A stretch of 64,000 bases of DNA from Ramazzottius varieornatus. Lineage: Eukaryota > Tardigrada > Eutardigrada > Parachela > Ramazzottiidae. Where the stretch lies: contig BDGG01000010.1 in assembly GCA_001949185.1 (NCBI GenBank), positions 332,771 through 396,770 of the forward strand. The letters are read 5' to 3'. Made by a program: the position numbers and the translations under genes. A model generated the notes under the pieces. The model saw nothing but the letters and a program-made list of their open reading frames with translations, made no database searches and had not been told where the DNA came from. Positions 35,878 through 47,624 of the stretch are shown one piece after another. The first letter of the stretch is position 1. The number at the start of each line of letters is the position of its first letter.

Positions 35878-36020
35878 TGTAAATATTCGCTGCGTCCGCG
35901 GAGTACGTCATCGTACAAGTGAAGTACAGCCCCGGTCCGGTTTCGCGGATTGCACAACCCTCTACGGGGGTGCATCGTCACGTAAGTGTACGTACTACGC
36001 GGACGCGGCAAGTATTTACA
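35878..36020. repeat. Nested inverted repeat
   Basis: Arms 35878-35907 (tgtaaatattcgctgcgtcc...) and 35991-36020 (tgtaaatacttgccgcgtcc when inverted) are 30 bp each and enclose about 83 bp. The repeat is nested in the 35334-36180 element, probably a separate small insertion. Confidence 0.65.
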
Positions 36021-36180
36021 GTATGTGAAAACAACTAAACTGGAAAATGGGATTTTGGAATTCCAGATTTTTGCGAGGACCTTCTGGAGAAGGAAGAAGG
36101 AAATAGGAACATAGAAATATTAGGAATTTCTTTTCTATTTTCTATTCCAAGGGTATTCGGCCTGGAATTTATAACCTTAG

Positions 36181-37471
36181 ATACATACTTTTTTATTACA
36201 TAAGTAATTATACCGTCGTGCACCGTCTCGTGTACGATTGCGATCAGAAACGTGCGGACATAGTGAATCAATCAATCAAAACGGAGGCGGAGTTCGGGGC
36301 GGGATCGCAATCAAGAGATTTGATGGACTTTATTGGGAAGCACTCCCTGAAATATAAATAACCACATCACTCTCTCGGTTGCCTCGACTCATCGCAAACT
36401 CTATTAAAGAACACAATGACAGATGAAGCTACAGAAATCACAGAAGAGATCACAAAAAGGCTCTCGGTATCAGGACGGGACACCTGTTACGCCTGAAACA
36501 GCTGACTGAACTGGAAACGTTGATCAAGGCTTTTGATTGGTGTGACGTCACGTCAAACAGTTAGTTTTGATTGATTGATTTGCTATGTCCTCACGTTCCT
36601 GATCGCAACGGCACAGTCCAACAGCATGCCAGCATTCAAACCAAAGACCAAAGCAGAGTGATACACGTGCAGAATGTACTAAAATTCTGATGGAAAATCA
36701 CGAGGAGAGTTGGATGACGTAGGATTTCTCCACTGGGATTGGATAATGTAACACCGCCCAAATAGAGGTAGAGGTGACGTCTAGGTCACCTGCTGTAGTC
36801 GCGTATGTTGCACACGTGACTTGTGACGTCGTACGCAGCATCGGTGGGTAACAGCACTTGCATGTGTGAAAATGACAAGATTGAAAAGGAAACCTGTCCG
36901 AATAGATGTCTGATTGGTTTGGTGGAAGTATGCCATATCAGACAGTGTGTGTAGGATCGTGGTCTTAAGTGGTATTCGAGTACAGTTTGTAACACGCAAT
37001 TAACCTTACTACTGTATTAATTATTCTACCGGCTTGCAGTGGCCGCACATGTTTTTTCCTTTGAGCAAAAAGATAGCCCTCGAAATCTAACATTTAAACG
37101 GAACAACGGATCCGGCAGAAAGTTGCTTGACAAAGTGGGAAGAAAAGTCAAAGCTGCGTCAGTTCACTGAAAGCAATGCTGAACACTAGCCAGAACAAAC
37201 GTGCTGCTTTTTCCACTGGTAAAAGAACCCCATAGCCTGCCAAACCCAACTCTCCGCGTGATTGTGCCATGCTATCCAATGCTATAAAGCCTGGCATGGC
37301 AAACAGCTTCGGCACGTGTATCACTCTGACCAAAGGAAGTTCATTTAATTTTCATTCCATGATTTTAAGTTTTAACTTTTCTATCTGTCGATGATTGGGC
37401 TGTAGACTCTAGACCGAACTTTCGCTGAGGTTCTGTCGGTTGAACATTCCTGCCTGAAGATTAGCGGAATT
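36181..37471. other. RABL6 5' flank, no firm gene
   Basis: No conserved exon seen. It includes a TATA-like site at 36349 followed by a 20-odd codon open frame starting at 36416. RABL6 promoter elements should lie near 37.4 kb. Confidence 0.4.
36349..36357 (+). promoter_or_regulatory. TATA-like core promoter candidate
   Basis: The sequence tgaaatataaataacc contains a good TATA box, followed after about 20 bp by an initiator-like atcactctc. An ATG at 36416 starts only a 25-codon frame (MTDEATEITEEITKRLSVS). It may drive an unseen short transcript or be chance. Confidence 0.25.
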
Positions 37472-40400
37472 ATGTTCTCCAAGTTGAAGAAGTTAGTGGG
37501 CAAGGCGGAGGAAGACCATGGAGATGGAATTGGTGGAGGAATGGTGTCTTCGATGCAGCCCCACTTGCAGCGTAAATTTGCTCGCGGAATTCACTACAAT
37601 ATGGTATGTTGGACCAAGAGAACCACATTTTATTGTGCGCTTTGTTCGTGTCGAGCACGTGCGTTGTAGAAAATTGTTATCCGCGGAGACAAAAATGTTG
37701 GGAAGACCAGTCTACTGCAGCGTCTGCAAGGACTGAATTTCAAGGACGACTACGTTCCTTCGGAGGAAATCCAAGTAGCCAACATCCAGTGGAACTTCAA
37801 GACGACCGACGAAGTGGTAAAGGTGGAAATATGGGATGTGGTGGACAAGAGTACCAAGAAGAAGACCATTTCCGGTCTGAAAGTCAGCAACAGCGTCGCA
37901 CAGCAGGAGCCAGCTGGCCCTGGAGAAACGGAGCAGCTGGGACTGGACGCTGAAACCTTGGACGTCTACAAAGGAGCCCACGGTAAACTCATTTCATGTC
38001 TCTTGGTTACAGGTTGGTTGGTATTTTCTGTGGGAGAAGCTGGAAGCTCCGCGAATCATTCCGGACGGAAGACAGCAGAATCTTGCTTGGGGCGCGTATG
38101 ACGTAGAGCGTTGAGGCACCACAAGGCTTGATTTTGAGCCTTTTGGTGGCGAAATGCGTTGACTTGCTTGGCGTGTCTGTAATTATGTGCACCCAACGGC
38201 TTGTCAAATTGGTGCCGTGTACGGCGCGGTAGAGCAGTACACGAATCTAACACAAATAAATTTTATTGGCCGACTCACAATTACTGGCCACCCGCTTTTT
38301 GAGTCAACTAGAAGGCCGACTGTTTCGATTTCTCCTATTGGACACTACAGATTCATAAGCTATGTGAATAGAAAAATCGAGTCAATCGAGCCACTATCTC
38401 TCACTGATCGCCCAAATACACGGGTGGCCAGTAATTGGGAACCGGCCAATAATTAGTCCAAGCACATGTACTGTACAAAACTTTTAGCTTATGCCTTTTG
38501 GGCATTTTTCGTAGGCGTAATCATGATGATGGACCTGACCAAAGCTTGGACCTTCGAATATGTCAAGCGTGGGATGGAACGCGTCTCTCCGCACCTTCCC
38601 GTCCTCATCTTAGTCAACCACCGCGACATGGGCCACCACCAAGGTGGCTCCTTCGTCACTGTCGAGCAAGTCAAGGGCTTCGTCACCCACCTCCATCGGC
38701 CACAGAACGCCGCCGCCGTCCTCGTAGCCGAGTCCTCCATGCGCAACGGCTTCGGCCTCAAGTACATTTACAGGTTCTTCAACCTACCATTCCTCCAGCT
38801 CCAACGCGAGGTCCTCGAGATGCAGCTCCAGCAGAACAAGACGGACATGGACACTACACTGGATGAACTGGAGGTGTTGCTCGAATCTCCTGAGCAGAAC
38901 TACGAGTCTTTCATCGAACTGTTAGGCGATGTTCGACGAAGAGAAGCGGATAAACTGGCCCCACCGAAAAACGTCCACGGTATACCTCATGTTAGACAGT
39001 CTTCTTTTAACGCTTCTCCTTCGGTTACAGCTTCTTCGAGCGGTGTCATGGCTCCACCAGCTCATCCACATCAGAGTCCCAATCCACTCCTAAACAAAAC
39101 ACAGACACCTAAAAATAATACAGAAATAAAAAGCAAAACTCCGCCACCATCCACAACACCAGAGAAGACTCCAGAGAAAAAGAAACCAGGTTTCTTTTCG
39201 TTTACTTCGAAGAACACAACCAATGAAAATAGTAATCCCGCTGCGAAAGGGTTCCCTGTGATGAGTGGCTCGAGTCGGGCCGAGAAAAGTCCGGTGAAAG
39301 ACATCAATGATTTCGTGCCGGATGATGATGTAACCGGGGACTTCCTGGATGACACTGTACACCGTGGTTCGACTCCTGGGAATCATGGTGAGACGGCGAG
39401 AGGGAAGACGGACAGTGATGATGATGAGGGAGACGGGAACCCGATGGTGGCGGGCTTCGATGACGAGGTGGAACTCGACCACTTCGAGCCTGTCTACACG
39501 GAAGTGAACGCCTCATCGGCGATAGCGTCTCCTCGAATCACCTCTCCATCGGTAAGAGGTTTTTTCTTTCGAGAAAAAAATTAGCTGAATGTGTTGAAGC
39601 TTAAGTCATTTTCTCACGTAAATTTGATCCTCTCTGTCCAATTGGGGTAAGTAACTTCGAGTATGGCAGTTCAAGCCCAGAATACGTTCTTTTGCACGAG
39701 TTTTCCTACCTGGCAATTGTGTTTTTCCAGCTTCCCTTTCCAGTTTCTGATTCTGAAACACCGAAAGTCGCGGACTTTGAGGAAGAACCAGCCAGCCAAC
39801 CCCTCAAACAACTTCCCATGAAGACATTTTCAGCTGCACTCGATCAATCCGTCGGTGACGCTGCGTCTCCTCACGCGACACAGCTTTTAGTCAAGTCAAT
39901 CGAAAAGAGCGTTGGACGAAATCCTCTCGTCGAGGAACCGCAAATGGTCCGGGAAAGTTCCGTCGAAATACCAGACGAGGACCCCATCGAAGCGGAAGTG
40001 GTGACGGAAGTGCTTCCCGAAGACATTTCCGTCTTGAGTATCATTAAACCTGATGAGTTCTCCAGCTGGCTAAAGTCAGTTGAAAAGAAAGAAGTGGCTA
40101 ATGCTGCAACTTCTCGAAAGCACAGTGCTGGTTTGATAACTGCCACTTCGCTTGATGATTCGCGTATTGATAGTACGTCGTTGCATTCTCCCGAAGTGGA
40201 GAAGTTACCGGATGTCAAGGAAAAGACCAAATCTAGCAAGGGTGACAAGACGAAGAAGAAGTCTTCTACGAAAAAAGAATGCCATAGCAGCGAGAAAAAG
40301 ACCAGGAAGAAAAAGAAAGAGAAGGAAGAGGATGACGCTGTCAGCGAGGAACCCAGGGAAGCCCCAGTGACGATGAGAAAGCCAGCACAACAGTACGCAA

Positions 40401-40483
40401 CGACGAAGCGCCTGTCCGACGCCGATTTACATGAAACTTTGGAGAGAGAATTAGAGGATTTTCTGGCTAGTGATGCCGAATAA
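37472..40483 (+). CDS. RABL6: Rab-like GTPase RABL6 (RBEL1/Parf)
   Basis: Atypical large Ras-superfamily protein linked to proliferation in vertebrates. Four exons in phase: 37472-37603, 37670-37982, 38515-39551, 39731-40483, giving 744 aa (vertebrate form about 730). It starts [15 protein letters not shown], close to the family start. The P-loop GDKNVGKTS lies at residues 50-58. The G3-like segment is VEIWDVVDK, the G4-like loop is LVNHRDMG in place of NKxD, and [19 protein letters not shown] follows. The C-terminal half is disordered as in the family, with the conserved block [16 protein letters not shown] and [16 protein letters not shown]. It ends with Lys-rich clusters ([13 protein letters not shown]) and DELEAFL-like [15 protein letters not shown] foldback element lies in intron 2. 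Assignment is secure. Confidence 0.97.
38263..38452. mobile_element. Foldback (MITE-like) element in RABL6 intron
   Basis: Arms of 32 bp at 38263-38294 (ttattggccgactcacaatt...) and 38421-38452 (inverted: ttattggccggttcccaatt...) both end in actggccacccg. They enclose about 126 bp without coding potential. Shared arm motifs suggest the same family as 12408-13000. Confidence 0.65.
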
Positions 40484-40789
40484 GTGAAACCCTGTAATTG
40501 GCACTTCCCGTGACATCGTTTTATATAGATTTACTTCATTCCCATCTTCAAACATGCATCGACTCTGGTTCTATTTCCATTTGTATAATTCGAGTGTTCA
40601 TCGTCTTTCGTTGCGGTTATGTTACTGCTTGAAGCACAAAGGATATAAAACGGGAAAACCAGAAAGTCGAAAGGACCATCGACTAATTAAATTACAATCA
40701 GTGCAGTAGAACCTAAAGCATCAAACGTGGCAAAAATATTCGGTATACAGAAATAACCTAGAATAAAACCACGAATACCGTATTTCGCA

Positions 40790-42665
40790 AAAGCCACCGT
40801 CTAGCGAACCTTCGGAAGACCTTTGGCAGTTCCAGTGTAGGATGTATAGGGAGACACCTCGATCTCCAGTCCGCGAAGAACCTCCTGTCGAAGGAAGCGC
40901 ACGTCACTTCCATCTCGTGCAAGAGTGAAGACCATGCCACATCACTTCCGCATCGGTTTGCTCGATGACAGTAGAGGTCCTGAGACTTCAGCGGATCTCC
41001 TTCGCCAACACTGGTATATCCTGTTGGGCAGTCGAAGTTGATGACCAAGCTGACGTGCGGAATCTCCAAACCTATTCGTGCAAGAATTATGCACTTGGCC
41101 ACAGTGTTCGGGACCCTGATATGGAGACCGTGCGAGTTACTCTAATAGTAAAGTACCTCGAGCGCATAAGTCGGTGGTGACCATAATCTTTTTCTTGTTC
41201 TCTTTGGCCAGACCGATGCAGTAAAAACGGACATTTTGAAGTAACCCGCCCTGCATTGGCACAACGTCGAACTGCTGCCCTTCCAGGTAATGGACCAATA
41301 TGGCGCAGCGGTCTCGAGTATCCACAAAAATCAAACTGCAGGAATAGATAGTACGAGTAGGTTCTTGAACACATACTGTAGAAGCTGAAGACGTTCGAGT
41401 ACTGTATACAGTAAGGGTTACGTCACATGAATCAAGACCTACATCTGAAGCTGAGGTTCTTGACTAAGAACCAGTCGCAGGAGAGCGTCAAGATAGTTAA
41501 GTTTATATTGCTCATGCACCTGGCAGAACCGATGTGAGCTCGTAACATTCCCACGAACCGCCCTTGTCGACGGTCCGCTCCAGATAAATGGCTATGTATA
41601 AAACAGAAAATTCTTCGCATCATACTTTTCTGTCAAAATTTGAGAATAACTTAGACAATAGGGAAATAGCTGCCATACTTGTCGAAGATAGCGAAAGCAG
41701 ATATCTTTCGTACGGCCAGAAAATGTCGACCCGAACAACATGGTCTGCTTATCTTGCAGAGTACTCGCGAAGCAGACATGTGCGTCGCGACGCATATCTT
41801 CCTGCCCGAGGATGTGGTCTGCTTCGTCAAAGATGAAGTGCTTGACGTGTTGGACATGGGGGTATACTTCCCTTGGATGAGCTTACGCAGACGTCCAGGA
41901 GTGGCCACGACGATGTGAACACGCTGCTTGGAGCTCATCACTCTTTGAAGGTCTTCACGAGCTTTGCCCATGCCCCGATGAACAGACGCACGTTGAGGCC
42001 TGACATGTACTTCCCGTAGAGAAGATATGTTTGATAAATTTGCTCTATCAAAAGAAGCAGAAACCAAATTACAGAGGTTCTCACGGTAAAGGAAGACCTT
42101 CGTATTCGGGAAGCCGGCAAACGAAACTTACAAGGTTGTTATCTGCAGTGGCGCACGCTCTCGGCCAACAGCAATTAAAATGTGCGCCACTTGAGACAGC
42201 AGTATTTTACGTTTCGTTTGCCGGTCTTCCACTTGTCTTCATTTCCAAGTTGTAACGGTAAATTTAGATGAGTTTGTCTGGAATCAGTGCCTATGTACTT
42301 GAATAGGCGCTGCTGAAGTAATCCTTACCGGCGAGTTCTCTGGTGGGAGCCAACACGAGGACGCTCGGTTAACGGTAACTGGCCTCTCTCGGCTCCAGGC
42401 TTAGCATTTGCAAGGTAGCCAGGACGAAAATGGCCGTCTTGCCGGATTTAGCGGGTAGCATGCCGAAAATGTCGTGTCGTTTAAGGCAGTGACGAAGAAG
42501 AACGCCCTGGACACCGTCAAGTTGTTGGATGCCAGCATCGGCCAGGCCATTTTGCAGCTGCGTCTTGATAAGAAGCTCACCATAATTCTCTGGATGCCGC
42601 GCCAAGAGGGAGACGTCTTCGTTGAAGTCCGGTGCTTGGTGGTGAGCGAGGTGTCACGGAGGACT
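40790..42665 (-). pseudogene. Decayed DEAD-box RNA helicase gene (DDX39/UAP56-like)
   Basis: The helicase order is readable on the minus strand with introns retained. The Q-motif region and a Walker A reading MLPAKSGKTAIFVLATLQM have lost two residues of AKSGxGKT. PSVLVLAPTREL (motif Ia) follows, then VRLFIG, HIVVATPGRLRKLIQG, HFIFDEADHIL (motif II), DMRRD and MLFGSTFS (motif III). RecA2 pieces are SLIFVDTRDRCAILV, MVTTDLCARG, GLEIPHVSLVINFDCP and a damaged motif VI, HRANRCG. Breaks: TAA at 42369-42371 before motif Ia, a frameshift at a GGGG run near 41970, and another at the GGGGG run 41857-41861. LATLQ and DMRRD are most like DDX39/UAP56, though DEAD replaces DECD. The missing Walker residues and stop argue for a true pseudogene; the two homopolymer shifts alone could be assembly errors. 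Ends are approximate. A foldback repeat sits in an intron. Confidence 0.65.
42112..42226. repeat. Dyad repeat with outer inverted repeats
   Basis: A central unit, gcagtggcgcacgctctcgg to aaatgtgcgccacttgagac, is enclosed by outer arms ccggcaaacgaaac and gtttcgtttgccgg (perfect inverted 14-mers). This shows the unit can be part of a larger miniature element with its own terminal repeats. Confidence 0.7.
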
Positions 42666-44387
42666 CGACATGCCGAAATGACGGGAAGGAGCACGTCCAG
42701 CAACGGAGGTGTTGGTCACCGGAGAGTCTCTGCGAAATTCACAGTACGTGAGATACTGCATTTCACAAAGAAATCTTCACTCTACATTTAATGCAAACAA
42801 GAACAGTACTCGCCTGCGGCTCGCTCTTGACTACGGGGGGTTGAAGTTTTCGTGGGGTGTCGTGGTCAGTTTATGATCTTTCCGTAGGGCACCCGAGAGC
42901 CGCTCTTTTGCGCCAGTACCGTACACTCGTTTGAACGGACAATATTTGCAAACCCTTCCCCAGCCAAACTTTTTCACAACTGCAATCTAGTACTTTCTCA
43001 CAAAAAACGAGACCACACGAAATTAGAATCAAAAGAGATGATGAGCGAGTCCCTGCGCTCCATTCTTCGCCTATCTTTTACGCACGGTTGACCGTCTCAC
43101 AAAGCTAGATACCGCAGCATGAAAGCATTACCAGCTGTCAAACGGCCTTTCGTTCCTCGCGCGAGCAATTTGTTTTAGTATATCCAGAAACAAACGCACG
43201 AATACCAGGGTTTTCGTCAACTTGCTCAGGTAATGTTTTGCACATTTCTTCTGCAGAGCTCATAGTGATTGCGCACTCAACCACGAGATAAGGCATCATC
43301 GCCCAGCGTAATAAGCTGTCGGCAGTCAGCTGCTGGCCTAGCGTACACACTCCCAACCGGGCATCATTTACTGAGCACGTGGTCGAGTGCGCGATAAGCT
43401 ATGAGCACTACAGTAGCTTGCTAGTTTCAAACGACCTTCGCGTGATCTTGTGCGGTTTGGCACACTTCGTTGCCAATGTCATAAGTGAGTTCTAATTAGC
43501 TTTATTAATTGAAAGTAAGGAGATGTAAACTGATGTACGAGCAAGCACGTTTAGGCTTTCTTCGAAGAAACAAAAACTGGTCCCGTCCGAGCGTGTCGGG
43601 GATATAGTGTTCTGATTTCCGCTCAAACATTCCTTCTCAAAAGATCCACGACCTCGTCAGAAGCTTTTTTCGGATTATAATTTGTTCTCAAGACGTCCCA
43701 CCGAGGTGCCAACTGCCCCTCTAACTGCATCGAAAATTCGATGAAGACTGCAACTTCAAATGTGACTTTTACCACAATAAGAACTGTGTCTCTAACTGTG
43801 GCTTTTGCCACTTTCTGGATTATTTTGCCTTTAACTGCTGCTTTTCGTATCAAGATTCACTTGAGCTTTAAGCAGTCGGAACCGGAAATTACTTTTTCCG
43901 TTGCTGTATCAGAACTGGAAACTTCGTGTGATTTGACATCGCATCTTACCGAAAAGTCATTAATTACGAAATTCATGGGGGTTTTGCAAAACCTTCCGGA
44001 GAAGTTACGCTAATCGGCTGGATCGCGTAGCGGATCTCAACCTCAGCCGATTGGAGTAAGGAATGGGAGGGGCCAAAGTCTTATGCTACTCAGATTTCTT
44101 TCGCTGCTCGAGTTCCGTATCAACCTCTCTATTGTCTGATCTGCGGAATTCAATGGAAAACCGGGAACCGAGCTAGTTGTTGCTTTTGTTCCCATTGTTG
44201 GTTGTTCGCATTTCTAAATTCCAATTCTGGATATTCGAATAATAAATTCATCGATATTCAAAGTTCAAACCCCTCTGGCCAAAATTTCAAACTTTCCTCC
44301 GCAGTCAGCGGCAGTCTGTTCTCTCGCCGGAGTTTATCTCCAGAGGCTCCACTGATTCTGTAGGTTGGTTAAGGTGTTGCAGGCAGG
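42666..44387. other. Intergenic, CPT2 5' flank
   Basis: No supported gene. Open frames at 43623-43853 (-) and 43741-44013 (+) are low-complexity (repeated aact/gact-rich patches) and show no motif. The CPT2 start is preceded by cctccgcag-like pyrimidine sequence near 44302. Confidence 0.4.
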
Positions 44388-47300
44388 ATGAAGAGGATCA
44401 TTAAGCAACAGCGGGTGAGCGCCGTCGCCATATTGAAGACTAGCATAAACGGGACAAGACTTCCGGCGCTGGACAGCCTGCTCGCTCGTTCGGCGTCCTC
44501 CACTGCGACTCCCAAGAATTCCACCCAGCCCTTGCCAGCTCCCGGCGATAACATGAACATGCAGCTTCTGCAAAGAAGTATCGTTCCGACCATGCACTTT
44601 CAGCGCAGCTTGCCACGCTTGCCCATTCCGAAATTAGAGAAGACACTAGAACGATACTTGAAAGCACAGAAGCCGCTTCTGACCAACGATGTTTTCCAGC
44701 AGACGTCGAAGATAGTGGCTGATTTTCAGACGAAAGACGCTCCAGGTACAGTTCAAGCGGATACTTATAGACCGTATGTTCACGGAATGTATTGTTGCAG
44801 AATTGCACCAGACCTTACTGGCGCGAGACAGAGCGCAGAAGCATACCAGCTACATCTCCGAATGGTGGTTCGACATGTACCTTCGCTCTCGTGTCCCTCT
44901 GGTCCTGAACTTCAACCCTTTCATTGCTATGAATGACGATCCTGTGAAGGAAAAGATGCAGCAGGTACGTAAGACGACGGAGTAAAAAGAAAGAACGAAA
45001 TTTGCGAGTAATGCTGTGTAATACTGACTTGCTCGTGACGTCATTTGTTCGAATTTCTGGGTACGGGTTTGCCTGACGTCATGCGCGAATTGCTCCAGGC
45101 TCGCGCGACGGAAATGGTGTGAACTGTTAACGTTGTAGGCTGTTCGAGCTGCAGACTTGACATTCAGTGCTCTCCGCTTCCGGAATAGTTTGCAAGCCGG
45201 CCTGCTTGAACCTGACGTGTATCACATGGACCCGAAGAAGAGTGATAACCAGAAGTTTCGCAAGGTAATGAGGTAAGGTGATGAACGGACCGGAAGTCCA
45301 TGTCCGTGGCCGGAAGTGGATACGGATTTGTCTTTCTCTCCTAGTATGCTGCCGCAGATGGTGTCTTGGTACGGAGCTTACCTGTACAAAGCTTTCCCCT
45401 TGGACATGAGCCAGTACATTCGTTTGTACAACTCTACAAGGATCCCGAGACAGGACAAAGACGAACTCTACACTGATAACAATGCGAAGCACATAGCGGT
45501 TCTTTTCAAGGGGACCTTCTTCGCATTCGACGTCTACGATTCAAGCGGTAAAGCTGCTGGTTATACAACGTTATTATATGTTCTGACTCGTTTGGAGAAA
45601 GAGTATGGTTTTAGGGAATATCCTACCGGCCGCGGAGATTCGCAAATGTCTGGAGCACATTCTTCGCACGAGCCATCACAATCGCCAAGACTCCATTGCC
45701 GTTCTGTCCGCAGCTGAACGGAACAACTGGGCTCAGCTGAGGCAACAGATGGTCAACGACGGCAACGAAGCCATGTTGCGGAAGGTGGATTCCGCGCTGT
45801 TCGTCCTGTCGCTGGATGAGGATGGAATTCAAGACGTTAAGCAGTACTGCAAAAGCATGCTTCACGGGAACGGACTCAACCGGTTAGTGATTTTGAAACT
45901 AAACAACTCCTTGTTTTTTGTTCAGTTGGTGTTAATTACCGCACATTTACGTGAGCTTTTTTCAACGGGACGTAAACGTCAAGCTGAACGCATTTGCAAT
46001 CTTTCTGTAGGTGGTTTGATAAAAGTTTCTCCATGATCGTGGACAAAGCCGGTCGCGCGGCGGTTAACTTCGAGCATGCGTGGGGTGATGGAGTGGCAGT
46101 ACTTCGTTTTGTCAACGAGGTCCACAAGGATGCCGGCAACAATAACTTCACGCTGAGCTCGACAGGCAGCGGAAGTTTCGATCCAACCAGTCACGTTGAG
46201 CGCCTCGGTAAAATTTGCACGGCCCGTTTGCAGCGAATGTCTGTTTGTTTGCTGAATGTCTGTTGGTTTTTCAGATTTCGGGATTAGTGGACAAGTACGA
46301 GTGGAGGTTGATCGTGTGATGAAAGAGTTCCACAAGAAGGTCGATAGTTTAGATCTGAGCATTTTGGAGTATCCTGGCTTTGGCAAGGAAGAGATTAAGA
46401 AATTCAAGTTTTATCCCGACGGTATCATGCAGCTAGCATTCCAGGTGAGTGGAGGTTTCGTTTGTTATTCTTCCAGTAAGCTATGCAACGAGAAAGTGAC
46501 CGGAATATTTCTTTGTGTTTCTTCAGACGGCGTATTACAGGTTGAATGGAGGAAAAACCACAGCGACTTACGAGTCATGCAGCACGGCGGCTTTCAAGCA
46601 TGGTCGAACTGAGTGCATCCGATCAGCTACCAATTTAACGAAAGAGTTTTCAGAGAAGATCTGCGGACCTTCGGCAAAACAAAACCAGGCGTCGACACCA
46701 GAGCTCCGCTCGTTGCTGAAAGCGTGCTGCGACTACCATGGACAACTAACCAAAGAAGCCGCCATGGGTAATTTCATTGTGTGGCCCTCAATCCAAACGT
46801 ATAAGATCATCTTTCTCCATCTGGCGCACGCTTTTAGCGACTAATAACGAAAAACGTGTGCCACTTGAGCAACAATCCTTTTGAGTTTCTCCGAGTGGCG
46901 CATACTTCCAACCCATGACAGTGGAAACGTGCACCACTTGAAATGGCGATCTTGGGCGTTCCGTTTTCCCGGCCTTCTAATTCTTGTTCTAAAGAATGAA
47001 ATGTAAAATTACAAGAAAATGAAAGAAATAGTATTGTAAAAAAAACAAGTCCACCAAGAAATACCCATAGACAGAAGACGCAAGATGAAATGGGGTCTGA
47101 TGAGATTTTTTCTTTCTGCAGGTCAGGGTTTCGACAGGCATCTCTTCGCTCTCCGGAAGATCGCCGAAGAAAGCGGTCGCTCTCTTCCCATCTTCCAAGA
47201 TCCTTCTTACGCCGCCATCAACCACAACATCCTCTCAACTTCCACTCTTCAGAGTCCGGCCATCGCCGTTGGTGGCTTTGCTCCCGTGGTCGACGATGGT

Positions 47301-47537
47301 TTCGGTGTGGGCTACTCCTCCATGGACCACTCCATGGGCGTCGTGGCCTTCCACTATCCCTCTCGCAACGGCCACGACTTTGTCGAAGCAGTCCGTGCCA
47401 GCTTTGACGACATGCTGGCCATCATCCAGGACTCGGCTACTCGGGTTGATGGTGAAAGGAAGGCGGAAAAGACCGAGGCTTCGGCGAAGAGACCACTCGA
47501 CGCGCCGCAGAAGATTCCGCCCTCCCAAGCGGCTTAG
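44388..47537 (+). CDS. CPT2: Carnitine O-palmitoyltransferase 2, mitochondrial
   Basis: Inner-membrane matrix-side enzyme that regenerates long-chain acyl-CoA from acylcarnitine for beta-oxidation. Nine exons in phase: 44388-44745, 44801-44964, 45139-45272, 45345-45547, 45615-45882, 46011-46207, 46275-46444, 46527-46767, 47122-47537, giving 716 aa (human 658). The N-terminus is basic and Ser/Thr/Leu-rich, suiting a mitochondrial presequence. Landmarks are [60 protein letters not shown], the catalytic His at about residue 398 in [31 protein letters not shown], and [17 protein letters not shown], then HNILSTSTL and [15 protein letters not shown]. The charged tail of about 35 residues after the family end is unusual. 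Two dyad repeats lie in the last intron. The 3' end converges on B4GAT1 with 87 bp between stop codons. Confidence 0.97.
46820..46943. repeat. Pair of dyad-symmetric intronic repeat units
   Basis: Two tandem units in the last CPT2 intron. The first (46820-46870) has arms ctggcgcacgc and gcgtgtgccacttgag. The second (46894-46943) has arms gagtggcgcatac and aacgtgcaccacttg. About 23 bp separate them. Confidence 0.7.
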
Positions 47538-47624
47538 GTTCGTTTGTCTGTTTTATTTTCATTCTATTCTGATTTCTTGCTCTGTTTTGACTAGGTTAAC
47601 TTCTCTCAGTCCATTGTCTATCAT

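Larger units (their letters stand above)
35334..36180. mobile_element. Foldback element with 90-bp terminal inverted repeats
   Basis: Left arm 35334-35423 and right arm 36091-36180 are inverted copies (about 85 of 90 positions match), both beginning ctaaggtt and reaching ccttcttcct. A TA dinucleotide sits one base inside each end, compatible with a Tc1/piggyBac-like or MITE origin, but no target duplication is certain. The interior has a 50-N gap flanked by its own inverted repeat and a second foldback at 35878-36020. No transposase frame is visible. Confidence 0.75.

Noticed and set aside
43623-44013. Overlapping frames of about 76 and 90 codons on opposite strands
   Set aside because: Low-complexity repeated patches keep both strands open; no motif.
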